The notes: generated by a model from the sequence alone, not told the origin. Counted from the stretch's first letter, positions 19,076-29,247 are shown. The stretch: 64,000 nt of DNA from Methylotenera oryzisoli (GCA_945881735.1 CAMCVF010000001.1:248001-312000), one strand, 5' to 3'. A program made the numbers and translations.

Positions 19076-20671
19076 ATGTCACTTGGTCATTGCATTCGTC
19101 AAAAGCGCAAATCACTTAACCTTACACTAAGGCAGTTAGCAGTTAGAGTAGAGGCTGACGCAGGCAACCTATCACGCATAGAGCGTGGTGAATTGGGCGT
19201 TTCTGAAACCTTGCTACGCAAAATTGCCAGCGCTTTGGATACCACCCCTGCACAAATCTATGCATTAAGTGAATCCAACATAACAACACTTAAAGTTGAT
19301 GAACCGCACCAAGCTTATTTGCTTAACCCGACTAGCCAGCAAACCTATGCCATCGATTTTGTGCAATGGTTTCGTTCAGCTACGCCCTATATTCATGCGT
19401 TTGGCGGGCGTACTTTTGTAATTGCCTTTGGTGGCGAAGTAGTCAGTGAAGAGCAATTTATTGCGCTTTCACATGATTTAAACTTGTTAGCCAGCTTAGA
19501 AGTAAGGCTGGTATTGGTGCATGGCGCTAGACCGCAAATTGAACAGCGTTTAAAGCGCGACAAACTCATACCCGCTTTTCACAATGGCCTGCGGGTAACC
19601 GATGATGCGGCGATGGAAGCTGTTAAAGAAGCCAATGGCGCCGTGCGGGTGGAGTTAGAAGCGCTACTTTCAATGGGTATTGCCAATTCACCGATGGCGG
19701 GAGCCGATATTCGTGTAGCCAGTGGTAATTTTGTTACTGCAAAACCACTTGGCGTGCGCGATGGTGTTGATTTGCAGCACACTGGCGAAGTGCGTAAAGT
19801 TGATGCAATTGGTATCCAAAAACGCTTGGATGATAATGAATTGGTACTGCTATCTCCTCTTGGCTACTCGCCTACAGGCGAGGCATTTAACTTAAGTTTG
19901 GAGGATGTAGCAGTGAGTGCGGCGATTGCATTAGATGCCGATAAGCTAATCTTTTTAATGGACTCTGAAGGCGTGCGTAATTTGCGCGGCGATTTATTGC
20001 GCGAAATGACAGCAGACAAGGCCAAAAATTTACTGCGGAATGCGCAGAAAAAGGAAACGCCCATTCACTTTTCTGAGGACGTTGATTACTACCTGCCTGC
20101 CGCCGTACGCGCTTGTGAGCAAGGCGTGGCACGCACACATTTGATTTCGCGGCATATTGATGGCGCCATTATTCAAGAGCTTTTTACGCACAACGGCATC
20201 GGCACCATGGTGACAGAGCAAGGGCTAGAAACCATGCGCCAAGCCAATATTGACGATGTAGGCGGCATATTAAAGTTAATTGAGCCTTTGGAAAATGATG
20301 GTATTTTAGTGCGCCGTGGACGCGAGCGCATTGAAATGGAAATTGATCATTTTTATGTAATGGAACACGATAACCGTACCATTGGCTGCGCGGCGCTATA
20401 CCCATTTGCATCTGAGCAAATGGCCGAATTCGCCTGCCTTGCGATTGATCCAACTTACCGCGACAGCGGACGCGGCGATCGATTATTTAATTATTGCCAA
20501 GTGCAAGCCAAAGAAAACGGCTTTAAGCAATTATTTTGCTTAACCACACGCACCGAGCACTGGTTTTTAGAGCGCGGTTTTATTGCGGAAGCCATTGAAA
20601 AATTGCCGCAAGAAAAACAAAAATTGTACAATTTTCAACGTAAATCCAAGGTATTTATCAAATCACTTTAG
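19076..20671 (+). CDS. argA: N-acetylglutamate synthase with N-terminal XRE helix-turn-helix domain
   Basis: First step of arginine synthesis: acetyl-CoA + glutamate to N-acetylglutamate. The 531-residue protein is about 90 residues longer than usual. Residues 4-65 form a Cro/CI-type HTH (IRQKRKSLNLTLRQLAVRVE, then NLSRIERGELGVSETLLRKI). A linker leads to the usual start of ArgA at about residue 93 (DFVQWFRSATPYIHAF), an amino-acid-kinase domain to about 375 (FVIAFGGEVV, VLVHGARPQIEQRL, LSPLGYSPTGEAFNL), and a GNAT domain at 387-531 with the acetyl-CoA loop SGRGDR at 464-469. No internal ATG separates the parts, so this is a true fusion in the sequence. argB follows after 35 bases. The enzyme may sense arginine and regulate DNA directly (inference). 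Confidence 0.92.
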   Translation: MSLGHCIRQKRKSLNLTLRQLAVRVEADAGNLSRIERGELGVSETLLRKIASALDTTPAQIYALSESNITTLKVDEPHQAYLLNPTSQQTYAIDFVQWFRSATPYIHAFGGRTFVIAFGGEVVSEEQFIALSHDLNLLASLEVRLVLVHGARPQIEQRLKRDKLIPAFHNGLRVTDDAAMEAVKEANGAVRVELEALLSMGIANSPMAGADIRVASGNFVTAKPLGVRDGVDLQHTGEVRKVDAIGIQKRLDDNELVLLSPLGYSPTGEAFNLSLEDVAVSAAIALDADKLIFLMDSEGVRNLRGDLLREMTADKAKNLLRNAQKKETPIHFSEDVDYYLPAAVRACEQGVARTHLISRHIDGAIIQELFTHNGIGTMVTEQGLETMRQANIDDVGGILKLIEPLENDGILVRRGRERIEMEIDHFYVMEHDNRTIGCAALYPFASEQMAEFACLAIDPTYRDSGRGDRLFNYCQVQAKENGFKQLFCLTTRTEHWFLERGFIAEAIEKLPQEKQKLYNFQRKSKVFIKSL

Positions 20672-20703
20672 TGATTTCTATATACAATGAAATAAAAATT
20701 TAA

Positions 20704-21627
<924 letters not shown>

Positions 21628-21636
21628 TACCTGCTT

Positions 21637-21656
21637 CGTCATTCGTTGGAATGACG
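21637..21656. repeat. Perfect 8-bp hairpin after argB, resembling a dispersed palindromic repeat
   Basis: CGTCATTC (21637-21644), loop GTTG, GAATGACG (21649-21656), then ACTTTTAATAATCCAGA. The CGTCATTC...GAATGACG...ATCCAGA pattern resembles the small palindromic repeats scattered through betaproteobacterial genomes; it may also work as a weak terminator for argAB. Confidence 0.4.
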
Positions 21657-21690
21657 ACTTTTAATAATCCAGACTTTTAGATAATTAAAA

Positions 21691-22323
21691 ATGACAAAAA
21701 AAATCTGGATTTTTGATTTAGACGACACGCTTCATAACGCCTCAGCAAATATTTTCCCAGTGATGAATCGCGCCATGACGCAGTTCATCATGGATGAGCT
21801 AAGTCTAGATGAAACTGCCGCACATCAATTACGTCAACACTATTGGCACATTTATGGTGCAACACTTAAAGGCCTTATGCGCCACCACGGCATTGACGCT
21901 TTCAATTTTTTAAAGCAAACCCATGCCTATATGGATTTGCCTAATATGGTGATTCAGGTTAAACAATTACGCCATTTATTACAAAGTTTGCAAGGACGAA
22001 AGTGTGTATTCACTAATGCACCCCGCGAATACGCTATGCGTATATTGACAATTATGGGGATTGCCGATTGTTTTGAGCTAGTATTTAGCGTGGAATCCAC
22101 CAAGTTTCATGCCAAGCCATCTGTTCGCGGCTTTCAAATGCTTATTAAAACTCTAAATGCGCACCCTAAAAATTGCATTATGTTAGAAGACAATCTAGCC
22201 GCCTTGATGACGGCCAAGCGATTAGGCATGAAAACGATTTGGGTTACCAAGCAATTAAAAAAACCTAATTTTGTGGATTATCGAATCAGTTCCGTGTTAG
22301 CACTCACTCACATTAAGCTATAA
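21691..22323 (+). CDS. HAD-family pyrimidine 5'-nucleotidase-like hydrolase
   Basis: A 210-residue haloacid-dehalogenase hydrolase. The catalytic motif I is IWIFDLDDTLHNA (nucleophile D9, acid D11); motif II is CVFTNAPREYA; the lysine of motif III is in FHAKPSVRGFQML; motif IV is IMLEDNLAALMTAKRLGMKT. The NAPREYA and DLDDTLHNA style is that of the SDT1/pyrimidine 5'-nucleotidase branch, which dephosphorylates UMP/CMP-type nucleotides; exact substrate is inference. It sits between argB and slmA, an order conserved in Betaproteobacteria. Confidence 0.88.
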   Translation: MTKKIWIFDLDDTLHNASANIFPVMNRAMTQFIMDELSLDETAAHQLRQHYWHIYGATLKGLMRHHGIDAFNFLKQTHAYMDLPNMVIQVKQLRHLLQSLQGRKCVFTNAPREYAMRILTIMGIADCFELVFSVESTKFHAKPSVRGFQMLIKTLNAHPKNCIMLEDNLAALMTAKRLGMKTIWVTKQLKKPNFVDYRISSVLALTHIKL

Positions 22324-22473
22324 TCATCATTAAATTTTCGTTACGATACATTGTTGCATAACGTATTTTTATTGCTTACATATCAACTATATGCCGTGCA
22401 CTAAAAGTTGAATTTGCGCCTAGTCTCGTTTAAAACTTTCTATGATTAAATTTAAGGAATCTAAAGGGAAAAT

Positions 22474-23043
22474 ATGGCATCAGACCGTAAACAAAAGATT
22501 TTAGAAGCGCTCGCTAAAATGCTAGAGAATCCAAAGCGCGAGAAAATCACCACCGCAAGTTTGGCTTCAAGATTGGATTTATCTGAAGCCGCGCTTTACC
22601 GCCATTTTGCTAATAAAGCGCAAATGTTTGAAGGCTTGATTGAATTTATTGAAGCCAGTATCTTTGGCGTGATTAATAAAATTACCACTGATGAAACCGA
22701 TGGTGCAAAACAAGTGCAATTAATTATTACCATGCTGCTAAAATTTGCTGAAAAAAACTCTGGCATGACGCGGGTGCTGATTGGCGATGCTTTAGTAAAC
22801 GAGGAAGAATGGTTGCAAACACGCATTAACCAACTTTATGACAGAATCGAAGCTAGCTTAAAACAAAGCATTCGCATTGCCGAAACCACTACAGGCATTA
22901 AAAGCGAACCTGAGGTACAAGCTAATTTAATAATATGTTATGTGATTGGCCGTTGGCATCAATATGCTAAGAGCGGGTTTAAACGTAAGCCGACAGAGTT
23001 TGTGCAACAACAGTTGGGTTTACTGTATCAATCTTTCCAATAA
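22474..23043 (+). CDS. slmA: Nucleoid occlusion factor SlmA (TetR family)
   Basis: TetR-fold DNA-binding protein that binds specific chromosomal sites and antagonises FtsZ polymers over the nucleoid. The N-terminal HTH (about residues 9-55) reads ILEALAKMLENPKREKITTA followed by SLASRLDLSEAALYRHFANK, the hallmark of SlmA rather than of general TetR repressors. 189 residues, normal length. The gene follows the HAD hydrolase after 150 bases. In this window it is 6 kb from the division cluster that encodes its target FtsZ. I saw no copy of the palindromic SlmA site near it. Confidence 0.93.
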   Translation: MASDRKQKILEALAKMLENPKREKITTASLASRLDLSEAALYRHFANKAQMFEGLIEFIEASIFGVINKITTDETDGAKQVQLIITMLLKFAEKNSGMTRVLIGDALVNEEEWLQTRINQLYDRIEASLKQSIRIAETTTGIKSEPEVQANLIICYVIGRWHQYAKSGFKRKPTEFVQQQLGLLYQSFQ

Positions 23044-23065
23044 TTGACACAATTCAGTATCACTG

Positions 23066-23100
23066 CAAAAAAGGTAAGTCTTATTAAGACTCTCTTTTTT
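23066..23100 (+). terminator. Possible intrinsic terminator after slmA
   Basis: AGTCTT/AAGACT pair around ATT, extended through two mismatches to an A6 tract on the left and T6 on the right (about 23066-23100). It lies 20 bases after the slmA stop. The stem is imperfect. Confidence 0.5.
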
Positions 23101-23151
23101 AATCATTACTTTTTATAATAACTTTAGAAAATATTGTTACTTCACACTCAC

Positions 23152-23585
23152 TTAGACACGGCCATAAGCTTGATGCCTGTCATCATTTCTGCTCCAGTAG
23201 TCACAATCATAGCGCCTTCCATCATCGCCGCGCTGGCGATACTCTTGATATTTAGGTGCGTAAACATTTTGATTCCAAGTATCTTGCACAAAATAAAAGG
23301 GTCTGCCGGAGCGTTGTAGCGACCACAATAATTTGCCCAGCGGTTAGAATGACTAGGTGGAACTCTTAAAATTGATGGGTTGCGCATAGCGGTTAACTGG
23401 CTCAAAATAAATAACTTTAGGGTCTGCAACAGCACTTACAGCCTTGGGTAATAATCAGCAATGTCAAGCTGTCCATAAAAACCTAGCTGACCAATCTTAA
23501 CAGATACAGCCGCCTGAGCTATTGTTATAAAGATAGTGGAAATAGCGATAAAAGCGCTTAATGCTGAAAATTGTTTTTTCATCAT
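23152..23585 (-). pseudogene. Decayed small secreted protein gene
   Basis: A perfect ribosome binding site (AAGGAGG, plus-strand 23590-23596) leads to MKKQFSALSAFIAISTIF with a good signal peptide, then VKIGQLGFYGQLDIADYYP. The reading then shifts frame repeatedly: DPKVIYFEPVNRYAQPI, LRVPPSHSNRWANYCGRYNA, and FVQDTWNQNVYAPKYQEYRQ to a stop at 23152. Joined, these match a betaproteobacterial exported-protein family of unknown function, with LRVPPxHxxxWxxxC and FVQD motifs. At least three frame changes make it a pseudogene. It lies downstream of cca and is convergent with slmA. The 187 bases from 23586 to cca hold only its upstream sequence. Confidence 0.75.
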
Positions 23586-23772
23586 AAAACCTCCTTGTAT
23601 TCAAAATTTGCATTGCTACAAAAATGTAGCTGAGTTTCTAAATAAGACTTCTAGCTGCCAACAAATTGTGCAGTTATTAAGGGTTGAGGTTTAATTTGGA
23701 TAACGCTGATAAGCTTGTAAGTATTGTCTGAATAAGTAAATGAATGAAAAGATTTGCATGAGAATTGAAATG

Positions 23773-24981
23773 TTACAGCGATTGTTGGACAGCTTTTAGC
23801 CTTGCTTCAAACACTGCCGTTTTAATTTTTTCGTGCGATTCAATTCCTTTTGCTATTGCGCCCGCATCTATACTTAGAGCCGCTTTAAAGACTTTGTTTA
23901 GCAATTCGGCTTCTGGTAAATCACAACTCTCTAAACCTGTTCTGCCACGCGAATCAGCTTCACAGGCTTTCAAAAAGTCCGCAAATCTAACAGGCTGACG
24001 AATCGCATCCAATTCCATCAAAAACTCAAGCAAATTGTCTGATCGCATTTTGCTGGCTTGATGCAGTTTACCGTGAAATTTGGCCACAATATGCGCAAGT
24101 TCTTTGCAATCATTTGGAACACGTAAGCGCCTACAAACCTCTTTCACTAAATCTACACTGCGAATTTCGTGCCCAATGTGTCGTGGTAAAACATCAGCTG
24201 GCGTATTTCCTTTTCCCAAATCGTGCATCAGCGCGGCAAAGCGAATGGGGAGATTAAAATTTTCTTTGGCAGCGTAATCAATCACCATCATCACATGCAC
24301 GCCTGTATCAATCTCTGGGTGATGTTGTGGCGGCTGCGGTACACCCCACAATATATCAAGCTCTGGCAGAATTTTTTGTAGCGCGCCACAATCACGAAGC
24401 ACATCAAACATGCGGCTGGGCTTAGCTTCCATTAAGCCTTTACTTAACTCTTGCCACACGCGCTCTGGCACTAAGGCATCCACTTCACCTGCTTGCACCA
24501 TTTGCTGCATCAGCTTTATCGTCTCAGGCGCTACAGTGAAATCGTTAAAGCGGGCAGCAAAGCGGGCGGCACGTAAAATACGTACTGGATCTTCTGCAAA
24601 GGCAGCGCTTATATGGCGCAAAGTTTTGGCTTGAATATCGGCTAAGCCGTTAAAAGGATCAATTAGTGTGCCATCTGCACCTTTAGCTATAGCATTGATG
24701 GTTAAATCACGGCGTGCTAAATCTTCTTCTAAAGTCACCTCTGGTGATGCGTGAACGGCAAAGCCTTTGTAGCCTGCCGCCGTTTTACGCTCTGTTCGTG
24801 CTAATGCATATTCCTCATGTGTTTTGGGGTGCAAAAAAACGGGGAAGTCTTTACCAACCGGCCTGTAACCAGCATCTAACATGGCTTGTGGGGTGCTACC
24901 AACCACGACGAAATCTTTATCTTTAACCTGTAAATTCAATAGCTCGTCACGCACTGCACCGCCCACACAATACACTTGCAT
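23773..24981 (-). CDS. cca: CCA tRNA nucleotidyltransferase (multifunctional, with HD domain)
   Basis: Adds or repairs the 3'-CCA end of tRNA without a template. The 402 residues start at the ATG at 24981 (MQVYCVGGAVRDELL), the family's usual start; longer frames reach 25014 or 25035 but overlap the upstream gene. Nucleotidyltransferase motifs: GGAVRD at 7-12 and DKD (Asp 21 and 23); RRDLTINAIA and DPVRILRAARFAARF follow. The C-terminal HD domain (ALMHDLGKGNTP, near residue 225) is that of the longer gammaproteobacterial/betaproteobacterial enzymes with added phosphatase/phosphodiesterase activity. Order slt, NDUFA9-like, cca is conserved in Betaproteobacteria. Confidence 0.95.
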   Translation of the reverse strand: MQVYCVGGAVRDELLNLQVKDKDFVVVGSTPQAMLDAGYRPVGKDFPVFLHPKTHEEYALARTERKTAAGYKGFAVHASPEVTLEEDLARRDLTINAIAKGADGTLIDPFNGLADIQAKTLRHISAAFAEDPVRILRAARFAARFNDFTVAPETIKLMQQMVQAGEVDALVPERVWQELSKGLMEAKPSRMFDVLRDCGALQKILPELDILWGVPQPPQHHPEIDTGVHVMMVIDYAAKENFNLPIRFAALMHDLGKGNTPADVLPRHIGHEIRSVDLVKEVCRRLRVPNDCKELAHIVAKFHGKLHQASKMRSDNLLEFLMELDAIRQPVRFADFLKACEADSRGRTGLESCDLPEAELLNKVFKAALSIDAGAIAKGIESHEKIKTAVFEARLKAVQQSL

Positions 24982-25000
24982 GTTAGCAGTCACTTGCAAT

Positions 25001-25966
25001 TTACCTTCTGCCATTAATCGCACGGCCCGCCGCACTACGAAAGCGATCGTATGCGCTGCGTGGCGTGGCGTTTACTAAATACTCCGGCACTAATGCCTCA
25101 AGTGGTGTTGCTTTCACATTTAACGTTGCGGCAATTGGTTGCTGCGTCACACTGTCTAATTCCATCGATTTTACGTTATCACGCGTCATTAATTTGATTG
25201 GCAATAACTCCATAGCAAAGGCCTGCGCCATCGACAGTCTGTCATTTAGGCCAATTATAGGACGTTGTTTACCCAATATATCCATTACGGTTTGCACCAG
25301 TTCACGCAGGCTATAAACGGTTGGGCCTCCCAGTTCATAGCACTGGTGATAAGTATCTGTGTTTTGCAGCGTATTGACAATACAGCTGGCCACATCTTCC
25401 ACCCAAATCGGCTGAAACTTAGCATCGGGTTTTGCCAATGCGACCACTGGTAAATAACGTACTAAATTAGCAAATAAATTAAAAAAGCTATCGTTACGAC
25501 CAAAAATAACCGATGGTTTAAAAATAGTGATATTGAGTTTTTTATTAAAGTCGCTAAGCGCTGCTTCGCCCTTACCTTTACTGATTAAATAGAGGCTTGG
25601 TGCATTGCTGCTGGCTTGTAAGGCGCTCATGTGGATTAAACGTTCTATACCTAAATTTTCGCAAATTTGCGCCACACGGTGTGGCAATTGATGATGCATT
25701 TCTTCAAATGTGGCTTTGCCACTTTCATGCAAAATGCCAATTAAGTTAATGACGGCATCTGCACCTGTTAAAGATTCTTTTAAGGCTTGGTTGTTCATCA
25801 CATCGCATTGCACCACTTGCACATTAGGCAACAAAAACAAATGCTTACCAGCCTCACGGCGGCGTGATAGCACTTTAACCTGATAGCCTGTGGCATCTAA
25901 TTTGGCGACAATACTACTGCCTACAAAACCTGTTCCACCTAAAACACATACTGTTTTTACTGTCAT
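25001..25966 (-). CDS. NAD(P)-binding epimerase-like protein (complex I NDUFA9 family)
   Basis: A 321-residue extended short-chain dehydrogenase-like protein. The N-terminal nucleotide loop VCVLGGTGFVGSSIVAKL is at residues 6-23; later segments IERLIHMSALQASSNAPSLY and FKPSVIFGRNDSFFNLFANL match the group related to the NDUFA9 accessory subunit of respiratory complex I. Bacterial members have no proven enzymatic role and are thought to bind NADP. The gene lies between slt and cca with short gaps (27 and 20 bases), so all three are probably co-transcribed. Confidence 0.88.
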   Translation of the reverse strand: MTVKTVCVLGGTGFVGSSIVAKLDATGYQVKVLSRRREAGKHLFLLPNVQVVQCDVMNNQALKESLTGADAVINLIGILHESGKATFEEMHHQLPHRVAQICENLGIERLIHMSALQASSNAPSLYLISKGKGEAALSDFNKKLNITIFKPSVIFGRNDSFFNLFANLVRYLPVVALAKPDAKFQPIWVEDVASCIVNTLQNTDTYHQCYELGGPTVYSLRELVQTVMDILGKQRPIIGLNDRLSMAQAFAMELLPIKLMTRDNVKSMELDSVTQQPIAATLNVKATPLEALVPEYLVNATPRSAYDRFRSAAGRAINGRR

Positions 25967-25992
25967 TACTTTCGCCCTTTTTGGCTCATTGA

Positions 25993-28038
25993 TTATTGCT
26001 CATCGTTAATCAGAATAGCACTTTTTAAATCTATATTGTCACTATTAATTGCCGGAATAACAGCAACCGCTTTGCCTGGAATAGTGCCCAAGCGTTGTTT
26101 TAAAGTAATGGATTTTAAACCCAATTGATGTGCGTAAATATGCGCATTGGCCATCACTTTTTGCACATAATTACGTGTTTCGCTAAAAGGAATCGTTTCT
26201 GCGTAAATCGCACCTTCCAGCGGCTCATCTGCCATCCATTTTTTAGCGCGGCTTGCCCCTGCATTATAAGCCGCCGTTGCCATTACGGCCTGACCGTTCA
26301 TTAAATCAAGCGTATAGCGCAAATAATAAGTGCCTATGTCAATATTGGTATCAAGCTCATGAATCATGCCGTGATGATAATCTTCAATCCCGGCCTTACC
26401 CGCTATCCACTTAGCCGTAGCTGGCATTAATTGCATTAAGCCTGATGCACCCATACCCGATTTTGCATAATACATGAAACGGCTTTCTTGCCTTGTAATA
26501 CCATATACCCAAGCTTCATCTATGGCTTGCTCGCTTGCGGCCGATTTCATCGCAATACGATAGGGCGTAGGATAACGCAACGCAAAATCATGTATTTCTG
26601 AGGTTTTATCTGCCGTAACAATCGCTAAATCGTACCAGTTTTTACGATATGCAAACTCGGCTGCTGCCAATAATTGGCTGTCATTAAATGCTTGGGATGC
26701 AAAAACCCATTCCGCTTTTGCCTCCCATTTAAAATCTAATCGATGCAGAGCCACAGCGCGCTGAATCGCTGGTATATCAGCAAATGCTTGCACGGCTTCT
26801 TCTGTAGTTTTGTGTGTGACAGGTGGGGCCGTAATAAAACCTTCTAACTCATCTTGCGCCAACCAGCCATAAAAATGCCGCTCAGTTGACAACTTAGCAA
26901 ACAAGGTGTTGGCTTCTAAAGTTTGTTTTTGCACTTTTAAAGCGCGCGCTTTCCAATAGCGCCAAGCGCCTTCTTGAGCTTGGCTTGTATCCATTTTTGA
27001 AATTACATCAGCCACAACAGGCCAATTTTTATCGCGTAACGCAGCACGCGCATACCAAGCAAGTTGGTCTTTATCTAAAACCTTATTATTTGGGGTACTG
27101 TATTTTAACGCACTAGAATTAACCGTACTAAAATCGACAGTATCCGTTGCTAATTTAAACCAATCCAAGGCCTGCGGCTCATGTCGCTGCGCTGCATACA
27201 ATGCCAACCTACCATAAAAAACTTTTTTATCATTAGCAAGCATGTTGTCTTCTATACGATTAAACAAACTAAGTGCTTGTAATGAGCTGGTTTTTGCCAC
27301 TCGATTTAATGCCATCAGATTTAGTTCACGACCTAAGCGCGTATTGAGTGAAACAGTTTTTTTTGCCAATACTTCACCAGGGCTTGCTGCAACCTTATCA
27401 ATTAATTTCAGCTGGCTTGACTCAAAAGATTTGCTGCGTTTAAGGATTCCTTTGGCTATGGTCATGCGATTATCAGTGACTGCCAGCCTGAATCGTGTCC
27501 AAATATCCTCTTCACTTAATACATTTGCCGCTTGCATGCGATCATAAAGATTATTGCAGTTACTGGGCTGCTCTTTGGCTTGCAGCCATAATGATTTAGC
27601 CGTTACTAATACTGTGGCGTCGCCGAATACAGCGTTGGCTTCTGCAGCGTAACATGCAACCGCCGCATCTTCTTGAGCGTAGTTTGGAAATTCGGCTACA
27701 AAAGCAGTCCAATCTTGCTCTTTACCCAATTTTTTTAAATATTCACCGCGTAATTTATCTGCAAAAGGGTAGGCGCTGTAAGCATTAATAAAATCAACAA
27801 CTGTTTGATTATCGGCTTCACTTAAACTCAATAGCATCAGCCAATAGTCGGCATAGGGTGCCAAAATGTGTTGTTGATGCTGTAATTGATGCGCATATTC
27901 CGAAAGTGCGATGGCATTTTTTTGATTGTAAGCCGCGCGCGCCAACAAAAAATCCTCATCGCCAATGGCGGCAAAGCTTGGAATCGCAATTGTTACCAAA
28001 AGCAAAACAGCATATTTTATAAAGGATAAGTGGCGCAT
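25993..28038 (-). CDS. slt: Soluble lytic murein transglycosylase
   Basis: Periplasmic enzyme cleaving the MurNAc-GlcNAc bond of peptidoglycan to give 1,6-anhydromuropeptides. 681 residues: signal peptide about 1-23 (IKYAVLLLVTIAIPSFA), a long alpha-helical superhelical region, then the lysozyme-like domain from about 505. The catalytic glutamate is E518 in GITRQESRFMYYAK, followed by GASGLMQLMPATAKW and the AAYNAGASRAKKW motif, as expected for family 1A Slt. It is first in the probable operon slt, NDUFA9-like, cca. The small membrane protein gene precedes it by 9 bases. Confidence 0.94.
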   Translation of the reverse strand: MRHLSFIKYAVLLLVTIAIPSFAAIGDEDFLLARAAYNQKNAIALSEYAHQLQHQQHILAPYADYWLMLLSLSEADNQTVVDFINAYSAYPFADKLRGEYLKKLGKEQDWTAFVAEFPNYAQEDAAVACYAAEANAVFGDATVLVTAKSLWLQAKEQPSNCNNLYDRMQAANVLSEEDIWTRFRLAVTDNRMTIAKGILKRSKSFESSQLKLIDKVAASPGEVLAKKTVSLNTRLGRELNLMALNRVAKTSSLQALSLFNRIEDNMLANDKKVFYGRLALYAAQRHEPQALDWFKLATDTVDFSTVNSSALKYSTPNNKVLDKDQLAWYARAALRDKNWPVVADVISKMDTSQAQEGAWRYWKARALKVQKQTLEANTLFAKLSTERHFYGWLAQDELEGFITAPPVTHKTTEEAVQAFADIPAIQRAVALHRLDFKWEAKAEWVFASQAFNDSQLLAAAEFAYRKNWYDLAIVTADKTSEIHDFALRYPTPYRIAMKSAASEQAIDEAWVYGITRQESRFMYYAKSGMGASGLMQLMPATAKWIAGKAGIEDYHHGMIHELDTNIDIGTYYLRYTLDLMNGQAVMATAAYNAGASRAKKWMADEPLEGAIYAETIPFSETRNYVQKVMANAHIYAHQLGLKSITLKQRLGTIPGKAVAVIPAINSDNIDLKSAILINDEQ

Positions 28039-28047
28039 ATAAATTCG

Positions 28048-28230
28048 TTATAAGCGAATGACTCTAGTGATTAAATATAGTAACAATACGAGCACCAACA
28101 TCCAGCTTGTGTACTTAAACATTTGCTTTAATAGAGTTAAATATTTTTGTTGGCGACTGACCAAATACATAGCCAGTAAAACTAAGCTAGCGATAAAAAC
28201 CAGAAAAATCGTTAAACGGATGATTGGCAT
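28048..28230 (-). CDS. Small two-helix membrane protein of unknown function
   Basis: A 60-residue, very hydrophobic, basic protein: helix one at about 4-24 (RLTIFLVFIASLVLLAMYLV), a loop RQQKYLTLLKQMFKY, and helix two at about 42-57 (WMLVLVLLLYLITRVI). I do not recognise a family. It starts with an ATG on the same strand as slt, 9 bases before the slt start, so it is likely translated with it. Its composition and reading-frame integrity support a real gene; the short length leaves some doubt. Confidence 0.6.
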   Translation of the reverse strand: MPIIRLTIFLVFIASLVLLAMYLVSRQQKYLTLLKQMFKYTSWMLVLVLLLYLITRVIRL

Positions 28231-28282
28231 GGCTTAAATTTAACTCAGTAAATTTAGTTTACGGTAAGTAACTTAAACAATT

Positions 28283-29221
28283 TTAACTAAAATGCGGCAT
28301 AAGATTATGGGTTAAAAAAGCGGTCTGTTCCTGAAGACCTATTGGCGCGTCTTCAATGTTATCAAAGGTTGCGAACTCCCAAGCATCGACATCGGCCAGC
28401 AAGGAGATTAACAAAGCATTATTAAGTGCATGGCCCGATTTATAGGCGGTGAAAGCACCCAACAAAGGGTGCCCCAGCATATACAAATCGCCAATCGCAT
28501 CTAACACTTTATGCTTGGCAAACTCATCTTCGTAGCGCAAACCATCGCGATTCAAAATGCGATATTCATCCAACACAATCGCATTATCTAAACTACCACC
28601 GCGAGCTAATCCATTGGCACGGAGGTATTCTACTTCGTGCATAAATCCGAAAGTCCGAGCACGGCTAATTTCTTTAATATAACTATTATCTTTAAAATCT
28701 ATTTTGACGTTGCTAACAGAGTTTTCAAAAACAGGGTGCGCAAAATCAATGGTGAAATCCATTTTAAATCCGTGATAGGGCTCAAACTTCACCCATTTAT
28801 CACCCTCTTTTACTTCAACTAACTTTTTAATTCGAATGAATTTTTTTGCGGCAGGCTGTTCTAAAACCCCAGCTTGCTGTAATAAGTAGATAAAGGGACC
28901 AGCGCTGCCGTCCATAATGGGAATCTCAGAAGCGGTCACCTCAATCATCACATTATCAATGCCTAACCCTGCCAACGCAGACATTAAGTGCTCTACAGTG
29001 CTCACACGCGCACCGTTGTGTTCTAGGGCAGAACACATGCGCGTGTCACACACTGTATCAGCTTGTGCTTGTATTGTCGGCGCTCCGGGCAAATCGGTGC
29101 GTTTAAATACAATACCTGCGTCGATTGCTGCAGGTTTCAAAGTGAGCGTGACTTTTTCACCATTGTGCAAACCAACGCCAGTAGAACTAATCTGTTTTTT
29201 TAATGTTCTTTGTTTAAGCAC
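28283..29221 (-). CDS. lpxC: UDP-3-O-acyl-N-acetylglucosamine deacetylase
   Basis: Zinc deacetylase that performs the committed step of lipid A synthesis. 312 residues. Zinc ligands: H78 in [13 protein letters not shown]237 and D241 in [10 protein letters not shown], with the catalytic base H264 in YKSGHALNN. The N-terminal [20 protein letters not shown] is typical. It is the last gene of the dcw cluster, following ftsZ after 75 bases, as in E. coli and Betaproteobacteria. A small hairpin occurs in that gap. FtsH-mediated turnover is known in E. coli; the C-terminus here (LMPHFS) differs from E. coli's degradation tail. Confidence 0.97.
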   Translation of the reverse strand: MLKQRTLKKQISSTGVGLHNGEKVTLTLKPAAIDAGIVFKRTDLPGAPTIQAQADTVCDTRMCSALEHNGARVSTVEHLMSALAGLGIDNVMIEVTASEIPIMDGSAGPFIYLLQQAGVLEQPAAKKFIRIKKLVEVKEGDKWVKFEPYHGFKMDFTIDFAHPVFENSVSNVKIDFKDNSYIKEISRARTFGFMHEVEYLRANGLARGGSLDNAIVLDEYRILNRDGLRYEDEFAKHKVLDAIGDLYMLGHPLLGAFTAYKSGHALNNALLISLLADVDAWEFATFDNIEDAPIGLQEQTAFLTHNLMPHFS

Positions 29222-29231
29222 TTAATCTATT

Positions 29232-29247
29232 GCTAGCACAAGCTAGC
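29232..29247. promoter_or_regulatory. Perfect 6-bp hairpin between ftsZ and lpxC
   Basis: GCTAGC (29232-29237), loop ACAA, GCTAGC (29242-29247). No T tract follows on the minus strand, so it is not a standard terminator. It ends 10 bases before the lpxC start and could affect lpxC translation or be part of an operator. Confidence 0.35.

Noticed and set aside
25001-25035. Longer Cca protein starting at 25035
   Set aside because: The extra 18 residues overlap the end of the NDUFA9-like gene and precede the usual family start MQVYCVGGAVRD at 24981.
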